A model generated the notes under the pieces. That model was not told where the DNA came from, searched no databases, and was given only the letters and a program-made list of their open reading frames with translations. Positions 8,099-16,688 of a DNA stretch of 64,000 nucleotides are shown here, piece by piece. Where the stretch lies: the NCBI RefSeq assembly GCF_020166345.1, contig NZ_JAIUJS010000010.1, forward strand, positions 1 through 64,000. Reading direction: 5' to 3'. The stretch is from Winogradskyella vincentii. Its GTDB lineage: Bacteria > Bacteroidota > Bacteroidia > Flavobacteriales > Flavobacteriaceae. The translations under genes were made by a program, and so were the position numbers. The number at the start of each line of letters is the position of its first letter. Position 1 is the first letter of the stretch.

Positions 8099-9181
8099 AT
8101 GGAAAACAAGAAAGAATTAAGGAATTGGTTAGACGCTTTTAACTTAGATCATCCACTAGTTATAGCAGGACCATGTAGTGCGGAAACAGAAGAACAAGTA
8201 TTAAACATTGCTCATCAATTAAAGGATAGTGATGCTACCGTATATAGAGCAGGAATTTGGAAACCAAGAACGCGTCCAGGAAATTTTGAAGGTGTTGGTG
8301 CCTTAGGATTAAAGTGGCTTCAAAAAGCTAAGCAGGAAACTGGAATGATGATTACAACTGAGGTTGCTAATCCAAACCATGTGGAGCTCGCATTAAATCA
8401 TGATGTAGATATTCTGTGGATTGGAGCTAGAACCACTGTAAGTCCTTTCATAGTTCAAGAGATTGCAGAAGCATTAAGAGGAACAGATAAGCCTGTTTTA
8501 ATTAAAAACCCAGTAAACCCAGATTTATCTTTGTGGTTGGGAGCAGTAGAGCGTTTTTATAAGTCAGATGTAAAAAAACTTGGTGTTATTCATAGAGGGT
8601 TTTCTACTTACGAAAAAACACGTTATAGAAACAATCCAGAGTGGCAAATCGCGGTAGATTTACAAAACCGTTTTCCTGATTTACCATTAATTCTAGATCC
8701 ATCACATATTGCAGGTAGACGGGATATAATATTTGATTTGAGTCAGACGGCATTAGATTTAAATTATGATGGATTAATGATAGAGACCCATCACGATCCT
8801 GATAATGCCTGGAGTGATGCTGCACAGCAAATTACACCTGAAGCGCTTATTAAATACACCGAAGATTTAAGGATAAGAAAAGAAACTGATGATGATGCTG
8901 TTTTTAACAACAAAATTAACACGCTTAGAACAAAGATTGACGTTATTGACCATCAATTAATAGAAATGTTAGGGAAAAGAATGAACGTAGCTGATGATAT
9001 TGGTCAATTGAAAAAGGATCACAATGTTGCAGTTTTACAATCTAAGCGCTGGAATGAAATTTTAGGTAAAATGATTTTAGAAGGTGAAGAAAAGAATCTA
9101 AGTGAAGAATTTGTTTTACGAATGTTTAAAGCAATTCACCAAGAATCGATTAACCATCAAGAAGATATTATTAATCATTAA
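8099..9181 (+). CDS. Bifunctional DAHP synthase / chorismate mutase
   Basis: Residues 1 to about 255 form a type I-beta 3-deoxy-7-phosphoheptulonate synthase (AGPCSAET at 23-30, GIWKPRTRPGNFEG, later DPSHIAG and METHHDP). Residues from about 270 to 360 are an AroQ-class chorismate mutase (LRTKIDVIDHQLIEMLGKR, then KSKRW-like and IHQES segments). The protein thus catalyses the first step of the shikimate pathway and the branch step to prephenate. In this family the mutase domain often gives allosteric control by prephenate. Last gene of the operon, followed by a strong terminator. The chorismate mutase completes what the single-domain PheA lacks. Confidence 0.93.
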   Translation: MENKKELRNWLDAFNLDHPLVIAGPCSAETEEQVLNIAHQLKDSDATVYRAGIWKPRTRPGNFEGVGALGLKWLQKAKQETGMMITTEVANPNHVELALNHDVDILWIGARTTVSPFIVQEIAEALRGTDKPVLIKNPVNPDLSLWLGAVERFYKSDVKKLGVIHRGFSTYEKTRYRNNPEWQIAVDLQNRFPDLPLILDPSHIAGRRDIIFDLSQTALDLNYDGLMIETHHDPDNAWSDAAQQITPEALIKYTEDLRIRKETDDDAVFNNKINTLRTKIDVIDHQLIEMLGKRMNVADDIGQLKKDHNVAVLQSKRWNEILGKMILEGEEKNLSEEFVLRMFKAIHQESINHQEDIINH

Positions 9182-9193
9182 TAATCCTAAAAT

Positions 9194-9220
9194 AAAAGGC
9201 TCGCATTTGCGAGCCTTTTT
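9194..9220 (+). terminator. Terminator of the aromatic operon
   Basis: 11-bp stem (9194-9204 with 9209-9219), loop ATTT, ending in a T run. The flanking A run makes it usable in both directions; the opposing gene ends at 9225. Confidence 0.9.
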
Positions 9221-9224
9221 AATG

Positions 9225-9707
9225 TTATTGGGTAACACGCTTAAATATATATCGAGTAACAAATATTCCCTGTCCATCACCTTTACCTGCATCGCTTTCT
9301 GAACTACTTGTAACAAATGCAAGTTCCCAACCTTCTTTGGCCATAGCAACGAGTTTTGAACTTATTACTGCGTCATTAGCCACAATGTTTTGAAATCTAA
9401 TTCCGCCAAGGTTAAAAAAGTTCAATAGCTTTGTTTCTTCAAAATCCTTAACGCGAATTTCACTGCGCTTAGACTTATTTCTGCCATCTTCGTCCTTATC
9501 GCTAGAACGTTCAGAAGTGAATTCGCTATAATCTCTAGCAACATCAGACGAAATTAATCTTGACCTACCTAAACCATTTGGTACAATAGATTCAACACTT
9601 GTCACAACTTTATACTCAACTTCAGCATAAGATTTTTCATTGTTGATAAACGAAAATGAAATGAATCCAGCCAGGAGTAAGCCAATAATTAAATTTTTTT
9701 GTTTCAT
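9225..9707 (-). CDS. Secreted DUF4177-like protein of unknown function
   Basis: 160 residues with an N-terminal hydrophobic signal (about 6-20). After it come the spaced elements YKVVTSV (about 32), MAKEGWELAFV (about 127) and a final YIFKR (about 153). These resemble the small DUF4177 family pattern (YKVV ... GWEL ... YIFKR). A charged, low-complexity insertion of Ser, Asp, Arg and Lys lies between them at about 65-88. It is monocistronic and convergent with the aromatic operon. Function unknown. Confidence 0.6.
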   Translation of the reverse strand: MKQKNLIIGLLLAGFISFSFINNEKSYAEVEYKVVTSVESIVPNGLGRSRLISSDVARDYSEFTSERSSDKDEDGRNKSKRSEIRVKDFEETKLLNFFNLGGIRFQNIVANDAVISSKLVAMAKEGWELAFVTSSSESDAGKGDGQGIFVTRYIFKRVTQ

Positions 9708-9786
9708 AATACCTAATTTAGTTTAAGCTTAAAATTAAAGACTTTTTTCTGTAATTGTTGTTTCTTTGTTATGATTAATAATAACA

Positions 9787-10737
9787 ATGGTCGGAACGGT
9801 TTATAAATCTACGGGAAGCTGGTATACAGTTAAAACCAGAAATGGTAAGTTTTACCAATGCAGAATAAAAGGCCGTTTTAGAATTGCCGAAATTAAAAGT
9901 ACAAACCCAATTGCGGTTGGCGATATTGTACAATTTGAGTTAGAGACTAAAAATAATGAAGATACAGGAGTAATTAATCGGATAGAAGAAAGAAAGAACT
10001 ATATTATTCGTAAATCGGTTAATCTTTCTAAACAAACCCATATAATTGCCTCAAACATAGATCAGGTCTTTCTCTTAATAACACTTAATAATCCTCAGAC
10101 ATTTACAAGTTTTATCGATCGTTTTTTGGTTACAGCAGAAGCTTATTCGGTGAAAACTATTCTATTATTCAATAAAATTGATACTTATGATGAGGAAGAG
10201 CTATTGGAAGTCAAATATTTAGCGTCTTTATACCGTAAAATTGGTTACGAGTGTATTGGTATTTCTGCAACAACAGGAGAGAATGTGGATAAGGTCAAAG
10301 CCCTGATGGTTAATAAAGTGAGTATGTTTAGTGGTCATTCCGGTGTTGGAAAATCAACTCTAGTAAATGCGATTGAACCCTCTTTAGATTTAAAAACGAA
10401 GGAAATATCAGAGCAGCACATGCAAGGCCAACACACAACTACATTTGCGGAAATGTTCGACCTTAGTTTTGATGCTAAGATTATTGACACTCCTGGAATT
10501 AAAGGATTTGGTGTGGTCGATATGGATCCAGAGGAAGTCGGAGATTATTTCCCTGAATTTTTTGCATTCAAACAAGACTGTAAATTCAATAACTGTTTGC
10601 ATTTAAAAGAGCCAAAATGTGCAGTGAAAGAAGCATTGGAAAACGATGAAGTGTCGTATTCTCGATATAGGAGTTATCTTCAGATTTTAGAAGGAGAAGA
10701 AGAGAATTACAGAACTGATAATTGGGATAACTTATGA
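9787..10737 (+). CDS. rsgA: Ribosome small-subunit biogenesis GTPase RsgA
   Basis: Circularly permuted GTPase that checks late 30S assembly. The order of motifs is the diagnostic one: N-terminal OB fold, G4 NKID (about 130), G1 GHSGVGKS (about 184-191), then G3 DTPG (about 234). A C-terminal zinc site follows with Cys265, Cys270, His272 and Cys278, the Cys-x4-Cys-x-His-x5-Cys spacing of the family. 316 residues is normal length. Its stop overlaps the start of dtd. Confidence 0.96.
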   Translation: MVGTVYKSTGSWYTVKTRNGKFYQCRIKGRFRIAEIKSTNPIAVGDIVQFELETKNNEDTGVINRIEERKNYIIRKSVNLSKQTHIIASNIDQVFLLITLNNPQTFTSFIDRFLVTAEAYSVKTILLFNKIDTYDEEELLEVKYLASLYRKIGYECIGISATTGENVDKVKALMVNKVSMFSGHSGVGKSTLVNAIEPSLDLKTKEISEQHMQGQHTTTFAEMFDLSFDAKIIDTPGIKGFGVVDMDPEEVGDYFPEFFAFKQDCKFNNCLHLKEPKCAVKEALENDEVSYSRYRSYLQILEGEEENYRTDNWDNL

Positions 10738-11186
10738 GGGTAGTTGTTCAAAGAGTTTCAGAAGCTTCTGTTATAATACAAAACGAAGAGGTTGCTTCAA
10801 TTGGTAATGGATTATTGGTTTTGTTAGGTGTTGTAAATGAGGATAGTGCTGAGGATATTGATTGGTTGTGTAAAAAAATAGTGAATCTTAGGATTTTTCC
10901 AGATGAAAAGGGTGTTATGAATACCTCTATTTTAGATGCTGATGGCGATATTATTGTGGTTAGTCAGTTTACATTACACGCTAGTACAAAAAAGGGTAAT
11001 AGACCAAGTTATATAAAGGCCGCCAAACCAGATATTGCCATACCTTTGTATGAAAAGTTTGTCGAAAGATTAAATGCAGATATAGATAAGCCAATTCAAA
11101 CCGGAGAGTTTGGAGCAGATATGAAAGTACATCTTGTAAATGATGGACCTGTTACAATAATTATTGATTCAAAAAATAGAGAATAA
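10734..11186 (+). CDS. dtd: D-aminoacyl-tRNA deacylase
   Basis: Removes D-amino acids (and glycine mischarged on tRNA-Ala) from tRNA. The 150-residue protein starts MRVVVQRVSEASV and has both cross-subunit motifs: SQFTL (about 77-81) and the Gly-cis-Pro motif GPVT (about 138-141). Length and motifs are canonical. It overlaps rsgA by four bases (ATGA), and the MazG-like gene follows after 3 bases, so the three are one operon of translation and nucleotide hygiene. Confidence 0.96.
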   Translation: MRVVVQRVSEASVIIQNEEVASIGNGLLVLLGVVNEDSAEDIDWLCKKIVNLRIFPDEKGVMNTSILDADGDIIVVSQFTLHASTKKGNRPSYIKAAKPDIAIPLYEKFVERLNADIDKPIQTGEFGADMKVHLVNDGPVTIIIDSKNRE

Positions 11187-11189
11187 AAT

Positions 11190-11516
11190 ATGAATATTCA
11201 GAACGCCCAATTAGAAGTTGATAATTGGATTAAGGAACACGGAGTAAGATATTTTAACGAGCTTACTAATATGGCCCAACTGACGGAGGAAGTTGGTGAA
11301 GTAGCACGTATAATTGCTAGGCGATATGGTGAACAAAGTGAGAAAGAAAGTGATAAAGACAAGGACTTAGGAGAAGAGCTTGCTGATGTTGTTTTTGTAG
11401 TTTTATGCTTGGCCAATCAAACAGGAATAGACTTGCAAGAAGCTTTTGATAGAAAAATGGACAAAAAAGCAAAACGAGATCACGATAGGCACCATAATAA
11501 TGATAAATTAAAGTAA
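11190..11516 (+). CDS. MazG-like nucleotide pyrophosphohydrolase
   Basis: A 108-residue single-domain MazG-type all-alpha NTP pyrophosphatase. The metal-binding acidic residues are visible as EExxE in LTEEVGEVARI (Glu33, Glu34, Glu37) and as EExxD in LGEELADVVF (Glu62, Glu63, Asp66). It probably hydrolyses non-canonical or damaged (d)NTPs to the monophosphate. The tail is basic and histidine-rich (HDRHHNND). It ends just before a hairpin that separates it from aroA. Confidence 0.88.
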   Translation: MNIQNAQLEVDNWIKEHGVRYFNELTNMAQLTEEVGEVARIIARRYGEQSEKESDKDKDLGEELADVVFVVLCLANQTGIDLQEAFDRKMDKKAKRDHDRHHNNDKLK

Positions 11517-11520
11517 TTTT

Positions 11521-11548
11521 ATTCCCGCAAAACGCGGGAATCTTTTTT
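11521..11548 (+). terminator. Terminator between the MazG-like gene and aroA, touching the aroA ATG
   Basis: Perfect 8-bp GC-rich stem (11521-11528 with 11534-11541), loop AAAAC, then C and six T's to 11548. aroA starts at 11549, so transcription of aroA from the rsgA operon must read through it, or start inside the MazG-like gene. Confidence 0.85.
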
Positions 11549-12775
11549 ATGGATATTCAAATTTTAAAATCATCAATAAGCAGACAATCTTCAATTGCCA
11601 TTACAGGTTCTAAAAGTGAGTCTAATCGTTTGTTATTACTACAAGCATTGTATCCAGAAATTTCAATTTCAAACCTTTCTAATTCTGACGACTCAGTATT
11701 AATGCAGAAAGCTTTGCAATCAAACGATGAGGTTGTTGATATTCACCATGCAGGCACGGCGATGCGTTTTTTAACAGCATATTTTTCAACACGTGTAGGT
11801 AGAGAGACAATATTAACGGGTTCTTCACGTATGAAAGAAAGGCCTATCAGAATACTTGTAGATGCCTTAAAATCACTTGGTGCTGATATTAATTACCTAG
11901 AAAACGAAGGATACCCTCCTTTAAAAATCAATGGAAAAAACCTTTCTAAAACTAAAGTGAGTCTTAATGCTAATGTGAGTAGCCAATATATTTCTGCCTT
12001 GTTGTTAATTGCCTCAAGACTGGAGAATGGATTAGAGTTAACCTTAGATGGTAAAATCACTTCCGTGCCATATATTAAAATGACACTTGCGTTGTTAAAT
12101 GAAATTGGTATTGACACAGAGTTTGAAGGAAATCAAATTTTAGTAAAACCGTTTACATCTCCACCTAAAGTTGATAATATCACCGTAGAATCCGATTGGT
12201 CATCAGCTTCATATTTTTATAGTATTATTGCCATGAGTGAAATTGGGACGCAAGTTTCATTGTCGGCATACAAGGTAAATTCATTACAAGGTGACTCAGT
12301 TTTGTCTCAAATTTATGGTCAATTTGGAGTAGAAACACAATTCGATAACAATACAGTTTTTATAAAAAAAGTAACTAATGTCTCAATCAACACAAAAATT
12401 GAGTTAGATCTGAGTAATGCGCCAGATATTGCACAAACTATTTCAGTTACGGCATTCGGACTTGGGTTAGAGTGTTCCTTATCTGGTCTTCATACCCTTA
12501 AAATTAAGGAAACAGATCGTTTAGTAGCTCTCAAGGTTGAGCTTGAAAAATTGGGAGCTGAAGTAGTAATTACGGATGCAACGTTGCATTTAAAACCATC
12601 AACTAAAATTTTCAGTGATGTTGAAATTGCTACCTACAATGATCATAGGATGGCGATGGCCTTTGCGCCGTTAGGCCTGAAAACTTCTCTAAAGGTTAAA
12701 GATGCTGATGTTGTTAGCAAGTCCTACCCTCAATTTTGGGAAGATCTAAAGACTCTAGGTTTTAATTTAAAATAA
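11549..12775 (+). CDS. aroA: 3-phosphoshikimate 1-carboxyvinyltransferase (EPSP synthase)
   Basis: Joins shikimate-3-phosphate with phosphoenolpyruvate in the sixth step of the shikimate pathway. The 408-residue protein has the N-terminal GSKSESNRLLLL motif, GTAMRFLTAYFS (around 70), RMKERPI, the KETDRL motif (about 320) and DHRMAMAFAP near the C-terminus. These cover both substrate sites of the two-domain inside-out barrel. It supplies the same pathway as the attenuated operon at 5-9 kb. The ATG directly follows a terminator. Confidence 0.94.
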   Translation: MDIQILKSSISRQSSIAITGSKSESNRLLLLQALYPEISISNLSNSDDSVLMQKALQSNDEVVDIHHAGTAMRFLTAYFSTRVGRETILTGSSRMKERPIRILVDALKSLGADINYLENEGYPPLKINGKNLSKTKVSLNANVSSQYISALLLIASRLENGLELTLDGKITSVPYIKMTLALLNEIGIDTEFEGNQILVKPFTSPPKVDNITVESDWSSASYFYSIIAMSEIGTQVSLSAYKVNSLQGDSVLSQIYGQFGVETQFDNNTVFIKKVTNVSINTKIELDLSNAPDIAQTISVTAFGLGLECSLSGLHTLKIKETDRLVALKVELEKLGAEVVITDATLHLKPSTKIFSDVEIATYNDHRMAMAFAPLGLKTSLKVKDADVVSKSYPQFWEDLKTLGFNLK

Positions 12776-12787
12776 GTAGCTAATTAC

Positions 12788-12819
12788 TTGACAAGGCCTA
12801 TGTTGAGATTGTATATTTG
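12788..12819 (+). promoter_or_regulatory. queA promoter
   Basis: TTG at 12788-12790, a 21-base spacer, then TATATTTG at 12812-12819. This is an exact fit to the Bacteroidota pattern TTG-N17-23-TAnnTTTG, 27 bases before the queA ATG. Confidence 0.75.
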
Positions 12820-12846
12820 CAACTTCAAAAAAACTAGACTTAATTT

Positions 12847-13896
12847 ATGAAATTATCACACTTCAATTTTGACCTTCCCGAAGAATTATTAGCAGAACAT
12901 CCAGCAGAGCACAGAGATGAATCTAGGCTAATGGTACTTGATAGAGAGAAGCAGACTATAGAGCATAAGCTTTTCAAAGATATTATTGATTATTTTGATG
13001 AAGGCGATGTGATGATACTTAATAACACAAAAGTATTTCCAGCACGTTTATTTGGTAATAAAGAAAAAACGGGAGCACGCATAGAAGTATTTCTTTTAAG
13101 AGAATTAAATCAAGATCAACGTTTATGGGATGTATTGGTAGATCCTGCACGTAAAATAAGAATAGGTAATAAACTTTATTTTGGTGAAGATGAAAGTCTA
13201 GTTGCTGAAGTAATAGATAATACTACTTCGAGAGGTAGAACATTACGTTTTTTATATGATGGATCTTATATGGATTTTAGAAGAAAACTTAATGAATTAG
13301 GTCAAACACCTCTACCAAAATATATTAAGAGAGATGTTGAACCTGAAGATGAGGAACGTTATCAAACTATTTTTGCTAAAAATGAAGGTGCAGTAGCAGC
13401 GCCAACAGCAGGATTACATTTTTCAAAACACCTGTTAAAGCGATTGGAGATCAAAGGTGTTGATATGGCTGAGGTTACATTGCATGTTGGTCTAGGTACT
13501 TTTAATCCAGTAGAGGTTGAGGATTTATCTAAGCACAAAATGGATAGTGAGGAAATTTCTATTGATGAAAGAGCGGCTACAATTGTTAATAGAGGAATAG
13601 AGAATAAGAAGCGTGTGTGTGCAGTTGGTACAACATCTATGAGAACAGTTGAGAGTTCGGTTTCTTCAAGTGGAAGATTAAATCCTTATGAAGGATGGAC
13701 AAATAAATTCATTTTCCCGCCTTATGATTTTAGTATAGCAAATAGTATGATTACAAATTTCCATACACCAAAATCTACTTTATTAATGATGGTATCTGCA
13801 TTTGCTGGTCACGACTTTATAAAAAAGGCATATGATGAAGCGGTAAAAGAAAAGTATAGATTTTACTCTTACGGAGATGCGATGCTAATTATCTAG
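12847..13896 (+). CDS. queA: tRNA preQ1(34) S-adenosylmethionine ribosyltransferase-isomerase
   Basis: Transfers and rearranges the ribose of SAM onto preQ1 in tRNA to form epoxyqueuosine. The 349-residue protein shows family hallmarks: the N-terminus [19 protein letters not shown] with [11 protein letters not shown], then [32 protein letters not shown], and the C-terminal [13 protein letters not shown]. It has its own promoter and terminator. Confidence 0.96.
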   Translation: MKLSHFNFDLPEELLAEHPAEHRDESRLMVLDREKQTIEHKLFKDIIDYFDEGDVMILNNTKVFPARLFGNKEKTGARIEVFLLRELNQDQRLWDVLVDPARKIRIGNKLYFGEDESLVAEVIDNTTSRGRTLRFLYDGSYMDFRRKLNELGQTPLPKYIKRDVEPEDEERYQTIFAKNEGAVAAPTAGLHFSKHLLKRLEIKGVDMAEVTLHVGLGTFNPVEVEDLSKHKMDSEEISIDERAATIVNRGIENKKRVCAVGTTSMRTVESSVSSSGRLNPYEGWTNKFIFPPYDFSIANSMITNFHTPKSTLLMMVSAFAGHDFIKKAYDEAVKEKYRFYSYGDAMLII

Positions 13897-13914
13897 TGAT
13901 ACAATATTCAATTT

Positions 13915-13940
13915 AAAGCCTCTTTTAGAGGCTTTTTTTA
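13915..13940 (+). terminator. Terminator of queA
   Basis: 9-bp stem (13915-13923 with 13927-13935), loop TTT, followed by more T's. Confidence 0.85.
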
Positions 13941-13968
13941 TTTACGCCAAAACCAGATTACAATTAAT

Positions 13969-13976
13969 TACTTTTG
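13969..13976 (+). promoter_or_regulatory. rlmN promoter, -7 element
   Basis: TACTTTTG matches TAnnTTTG exactly and ends 8 bases before the ATG at 13985. The transcript would thus be nearly leaderless, or the -7 element may be a chance match. No clear TTG lies at -33. Confidence 0.45.
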
Positions 13977-13984
13977 CATTATAA

Positions 13985-15025
13985 ATGGAAACAAAGAAAA
14001 AGGACATACGTGCGTTAACGAAAGACCAGTTAAGAGATTTTTTTGTCAAGCAGGGCGATAAAGCTTTTCGTGGCAATCAGGTCTATGAATGGTTATGGCA
14101 AAAGTCTGCTCATAATTTTGAGGATATGACAAATATTTCTTTGAAGACTCGTGAGATGCTTCAAGATAATTTTGTTATTAATCATATTAAAGTAGATCAG
14201 ATGCAACGCAGTTCTGATGGGACTATAAAAAATGCAGTGCGCCTTCATGATGACTTAATAGTGGAGTCTGTTTTAATACCTACACCAAGTCGTACTACAG
14301 CATGTGTGTCTTCTCAGGTAGGATGTAGTCTAGATTGTAAATTTTGTGCAACGGCAAGGTTAAAACGTATGCGCAATCTTAATCCAGATGAAATTTATGA
14401 CCAAGTTGTTGCCATTGATAATGAAAGTAGACTATACTTTAATAGACCATTGAGTAATATTGTTTTCATGGGTATGGGAGAGCCTTTAATGAATTACAAT
14501 AATGTCCTCAAAGCAATTGATAAAATTACCTCACCTGAAGGTTTAGGTATGTCCCCAAAACGTATTGTTGTATCTACCTCAGGAGTACCAAAAATGATTA
14601 AAAAAATGGCGGATGATGAAGTTAAATTTAAACTGGCAGTTTCGCTTCATTCTGCAATTGATGAGGTGCGTACCTCAATAATGCCTTTTAATGCTACTTT
14701 TCCACTTCATGATCTTCGAGAGGCACTACAGTATTGGTATTCTAAAACTAAAAATAGAATCACCTATGAATATGTGGTTTGGGATGGTATCAATGATAAA
14801 AGGAAAGATGTAGATGCATTAGTTGACTTTTGCAAGTTTGCACCAAGTAAAGTCAATTTAATTGAATATAATCCAATCGATGACGGTGAGTTTCAGCAGG
14901 CAGACTCAAAAGCAATAGATATGTATGTGAAAGTATTGGAGTCAAATAATATTACAGTTACCGTAAGACGCAGTAGAGGAAAAGATATTGATGCGGCTTG
15001 CGGCCAGCTAGCGAATAAGACATAA
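13985..15025 (+). CDS. rlmN: 23S rRNA (adenine2503-C2)-methyltransferase (also tRNA A37)
   Basis: Radical SAM enzyme that methylates C2 of A2503 in 23S rRNA and, in E. coli, A37 of some tRNAs. The 346-residue protein has the CxxxCxxC cluster motif at Cys114, Cys118 and Cys121 (GCSLDCKFC), GMGEPLMN, and the C-terminal methyl-carrying cysteine in DAACGQL (Cys339). All catalytic cysteines are present. It is a single-gene unit between two hairpins. Confidence 0.96.
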   Translation: METKKKDIRALTKDQLRDFFVKQGDKAFRGNQVYEWLWQKSAHNFEDMTNISLKTREMLQDNFVINHIKVDQMQRSSDGTIKNAVRLHDDLIVESVLIPTPSRTTACVSSQVGCSLDCKFCATARLKRMRNLNPDEIYDQVVAIDNESRLYFNRPLSNIVFMGMGEPLMNYNNVLKAIDKITSPEGLGMSPKRIVVSTSGVPKMIKKMADDEVKFKLAVSLHSAIDEVRTSIMPFNATFPLHDLREALQYWYSKTKNRITYEYVVWDGINDKRKDVDALVDFCKFAPSKVNLIEYNPIDDGEFQQADSKAIDMYVKVLESNNITVTVRRSRGKDIDAACGQLANKT

Positions 15026-15056
15026 AAAAAGCGACTTTTAAAGTCGCTTTTTTATT
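15025..15056. terminator. Bidirectional terminator between rlmN and the T9SS protein gene
   Basis: GCGACTT (15031-15037) pairs with AAGTCGC (15041-15047), flanked by an A run on the left and a T run on the right, so it can end transcription on both strands. Confidence 0.85.
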
Positions 15057-15069
15057 TTATGTATTGCTA

Positions 15070-16515
15070 TTATTTTTTAGCAACTTTAATCGTTTGGGAT
15101 TTATCTCCAGACGTAATTTTAACTAAATATAATCCTTGAGGTAAACTCGACAAATTTACGCTTCTATTAACTATATCACTGTTGTTAAAGTTTGCTACTT
15201 GTTTACCTAATAGATCATATACTAATACATTATCTATCTCATTTGTAGATTTTATGCTTAATACATCATTTACTGGATTTGGAGAAACACTGAATACTTC
15301 AATTTCTTCTTCTTCTACAGATAGCGCAGTGCTAGTTGTAAAACTCCAAACAGGTCCGGCCGTTGTTCCAAAACAATTTACTGAATCTACACTCCAAAAG
15401 TATGTTGTATCTAAGGCTAATCCTGTAATAGGATCCCCACTTTCAAAATTGTCAAAAGCTTGTGTTGGAGGATTCGCGGTACCTAAATTTAATGTATAAT
15501 CAGTACCTGGCACACCTGCCGCCCAAGAAAAATATACTCTATTTCCATCTACATTTACGGAAACATCTGTAGCCATGTCAGCAGGACTTGGTGAACTTGT
15601 GGCAGCTGGAGCTGAAGTTTCCGTACAAGCAGAGGTTGTAAAACTCCATACAGGTCCTTGGGTTGAGCCAGCACAATTAACAGCTGTGACATACCAGTAA
15701 TAAGTTGTGTTTGGTTGCCATGTAAAGTTAATTCCTCCGCCACTATCAAATCCATTAAGTGTTCCAACATCATCACCTGAAGGTGTTTCACCTAATGAGA
15801 GATTAAAACTATCTGCAGGATCACCTGTGGTTGCAGCCATCCATTCAAAAGGACTAATATTATTGGTAGTGCCATAATTTATTTCTACACCACTAGCGCC
15901 ATTTGCAGGTGTCGTTGCCATAGTTACTTGATCAGGTGCATTAACTGTACATTGGAAAACAGAAACATTATCAACATACCAAGCAACAGACCAATTACCT
16001 GTCCATCTAAATCGAACCTGAGCATTTGCAACACCTGCTAATTCGGTCGTTACATCAAGATTTATAGCTCCACCTGCATAATTGTCTGCTGAATAATTTG
16101 CCACACCAACCCAAGAAGTACCATTGAAAACTTCTACAAATCCACTTCCACCAAAATTTCCCGCAAATAAATGGTTATAAGCTAAAGTTACTGATGTTAG
16201 TGCAGAGCAATTGAATACTGGACTTTCTAATGCGGCATCTTCTGCTGTTCCGTTATTGCCATAGGCATCACTATCAAAAGCCGCATAATTTCCTATTGCT
16301 CCACCGCCTGAGTATACTAAAGTATTTCCTGCTCCCGCTAGGACAGCTTCACCTCCAGATTCTATTGTCCATATTTCGCCATTACCGGCTATATCATTAT
16401 TTGTCCAACCTGCAGGAATAGAGGTTCCTGATTCAAAATCCTCGGTTAGAACAGTTTGTCCAAACATTAGACTCACATAAAAGACCAATGTGAATAATAA
16501 AGTAATTTTTTTCAT
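15070..16515 (-). CDS. Secreted multidomain protein with type IX secretion sorting domain
   Basis: 481 residues. A signal peptide (to about 19, LMFGQ) is followed by a 'choice-of-anchor J'-type beta domain (DFESGTSIPAGWTNND, about 26-190) with many Gly, Asn and Trp residues. Two tandem fibronectin-III-like repeats follow (about 190-395); each ends in the same GPVWSFTTS motif and contains a TTYYWYV or TTYFWSV strand. The last 80 residues are a type A T9SS sorting domain (FSVSPNPVNDVLSI, YDLLGKQV, LPQGLYLVKI, ending KVAKK). It would be exported across the outer membrane and attached or released. No catalytic motif is seen. Confidence 0.88.
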   Translation of the reverse strand: MKKITLLFTLVFYVSLMFGQTVLTEDFESGTSIPAGWTNNDIAGNGEIWTIESGGEAVLAGAGNTLVYSGGGAIGNYAAFDSDAYGNNGTAEDAALESPVFNCSALTSVTLAYNHLFAGNFGGSGFVEVFNGTSWVGVANYSADNYAGGAINLDVTTELAGVANAQVRFRWTGNWSVAWYVDNVSVFQCTVNAPDQVTMATTPANGASGVEINYGTTNNISPFEWMAATTGDPADSFNLSLGETPSGDDVGTLNGFDSGGGINFTWQPNTTYYWYVTAVNCAGSTQGPVWSFTTSACTETSAPAATSSPSPADMATDVSVNVDGNRVYFSWAAGVPGTDYTLNLGTANPPTQAFDNFESGDPITGLALDTTYFWSVDSVNCFGTTAGPVWSFTTSTALSVEEEEIEVFSVSPNPVNDVLSIKSTNEIDNVLVYDLLGKQVANFNNSDIVNRSVNLSSLPQGLYLVKITSGDKSQTIKVAKK

Positions 16516-16654
16516 AAAGTTATAAGGATTAATTAATAGAAACTAAGTTACAAATTATTTAATGTAGGAAAAGTTAAATCTTTAATAATGATAATTTTAA
16601 CGATTAAGCGTGTGGTAATTTGTAATTTTACAGTTTTAGCAGAAAGTATAATTT

Positions 16655-16662
16655 TAGATTTG
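16655..16662 (+). promoter_or_regulatory. Promoter of the polyprenyl synthase gene, -7 element
   Basis: TAGATTTG matches TAnnTTTG exactly, 27 bases before the ATG at 16689. No clear TTG at the -33 position. Confidence 0.5.
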
Positions 16663-16688
16663 GCAAAAAGAAGTTTTCAATTAGTTAA

